Assembly: GCA_003158415.1 (NCBI GenBank)
Contig: PMJA01000181.1
Span: 3,594 to 10,173, forward strand
Reading direction: 5' to 3'
Origin: Methylobacter sp.
GTDB lineage: Bacteria; Pseudomonadota; Gammaproteobacteria; Methylococcales; Methylomonadaceae
DNA: 6,580 nt
Below the pieces are notes generated by a model that searched no databases, was not told where the DNA came from, and saw only the letters and a list, made by a program, of their open reading frames with translations. Positions 6,125-6,580 of this stretch are shown here, one piece after another. A program made the position numbers and the translations under genes. Positions within the stretch are counted from its first letter, which is position 1; every line of letters begins with the position of its first letter.

Positions 6125-6580
6125 GTGAGCAGTCATAGCAGAAACAGCGAACAACTAGATGAAAACCTTGTATTGCGGGTGCAGCAAGGCGATAAAGCGG
6201 CATTTGATTTATTGGTGATTAAATATCAGCATAAAATTATTCAGCTGGTGAATCGTTACGTTAAGGATCCCAGCGAGGCGCAGGATGTCGCTCAGGAGAC
6301 TTTTATTAAAGCCTATCGGGCGCTGGGCGATTTCAGGGGGGACTCCGCTTTTTATACATGGTTATATCGCATCGCTATTAATACGGCAAAAAACTACCTG
6401 GTGTCACGAGCCAGAAGAAGTTCCAATTATCAGGTGGATATACAAGATGCAGAAGCCATTGAAAATGCACCTCAATTGCAGGGCATGGATACACCCGAGC
6501 GGCTGCTGTTAAACCAGGAAATAATAGACACCATTAAAACAGCAATCGATCAATTGCCCGAAGAAATGCGCACAGCCATT
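6125..6580 (+). CDS. rpoE: RNA polymerase sigma-E-type ECF sigma factor (3' truncated by the window)
   Basis: The first 152 codons are present and the frame is open to the right edge. The translation begins MSSHSRNSEQLDENLVLRVQ and aligns with E. coli RpoE. Region 2 is at about residues 22-95, including KAAFDLLVIKYQHKI, DVAQETFIKAYRAL, FRGDSAFYTWLYRIA and NTAKNYLV. A linker of about 30 residues follows, and the beginning of region 4 (PERLLLNQEI, IDQLPEEMRTAI) starts at about 124. The family directs transcription of envelope-stress genes and is held by the RseA/MucA anti-sigma factor, which is usually encoded next and would lie outside the window. The GTG is well supported: a stop codon lies four codons upstream, no ATG is available near it, and AAAGAG (6114-6119) sits 5 bases before it. 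Divergence from nadB is as in E. coli. Confidence 0.95.
   Translation, partial: MSSHSRNSEQLDENLVLRVQQGDKAAFDLLVIKYQHKIIQLVNRYVKDPSEAQDVAQETFIKAYRALGDFRGDSAFYTWLYRIAINTAKNYLVSRARRSSNYQVDIQDAEAIENAPQLQGMDTPERLLLNQEIIDTIKTAIDQLPEEMRTAI

Noticed and set aside
6018..6203. 61-residue minus-strand frame across the nadB-rpoE gap
   Set aside because: It overlaps the start of the sigma factor gene and both candidate promoters, and shows no family features or ribosome binding site.

Overview
This window looks like a housekeeping region of a gammaproteobacterial chromosome. AccA, NadB and the sigma factor all read closely on the E. coli proteins. The divergent nadB / rpoE arrangement is the one known from E. 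coli and relatives. A DUF1249 (YqiB-type) gene also points to Gammaproteobacteria. The genus cannot be fixed from this sequence alone. I find no phage, transposase, CRISPR, rRNA or tRNA, and I do not see a clearly new multi-gene system.

Layout, left to right. Positions 1-131 hold the end of a + strand gene for a small or C-terminally anchored membrane protein (unidentified). Positions 152-2031 hold a minus-strand tonB-exbB-exbD cluster, read from right to left, which encodes the energy-transducing complex for outer-membrane receptors. Upstream of it, still on the minus strand, are queD (6-carboxytetrahydropterin synthase) and a DUF1249 gene, tightly spaced and probably co-transcribed. A 126-base leader separates DUF1249 from tonB and holds a good -10 element and small inverted repeats. 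accA (acetyl-CoA carboxylase carboxyltransferase alpha) runs on the + strand from 3193 and is divergent from queD.

The convergent gap between accA and nadB (4162-4339) carries a dispersed-type GC-rich palindromic element (CCCCTCTCCC ... GGGATGAGGGGG). nadB (L-aspartate oxidase, first step of NAD synthesis) occupies 4340-5941 on the minus strand. It diverges from an rpoE-type ECF sigma factor that starts with GTG at 6125 and runs off the right edge. A sequence matching the sigma-E promoter consensus lies just before this GTG, which suggests autoregulation.

The genes serve separate core functions: TonB-dependent uptake, queuosine precursor synthesis, fatty acid initiation, NAD synthesis and envelope stress. 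The points most worth a second look are the Asp-for-Glu change in the ExbB membrane helix, the palindromic element, the tonB leader, the DUF1249-queD pairing and the predicted sigma-E promoter.
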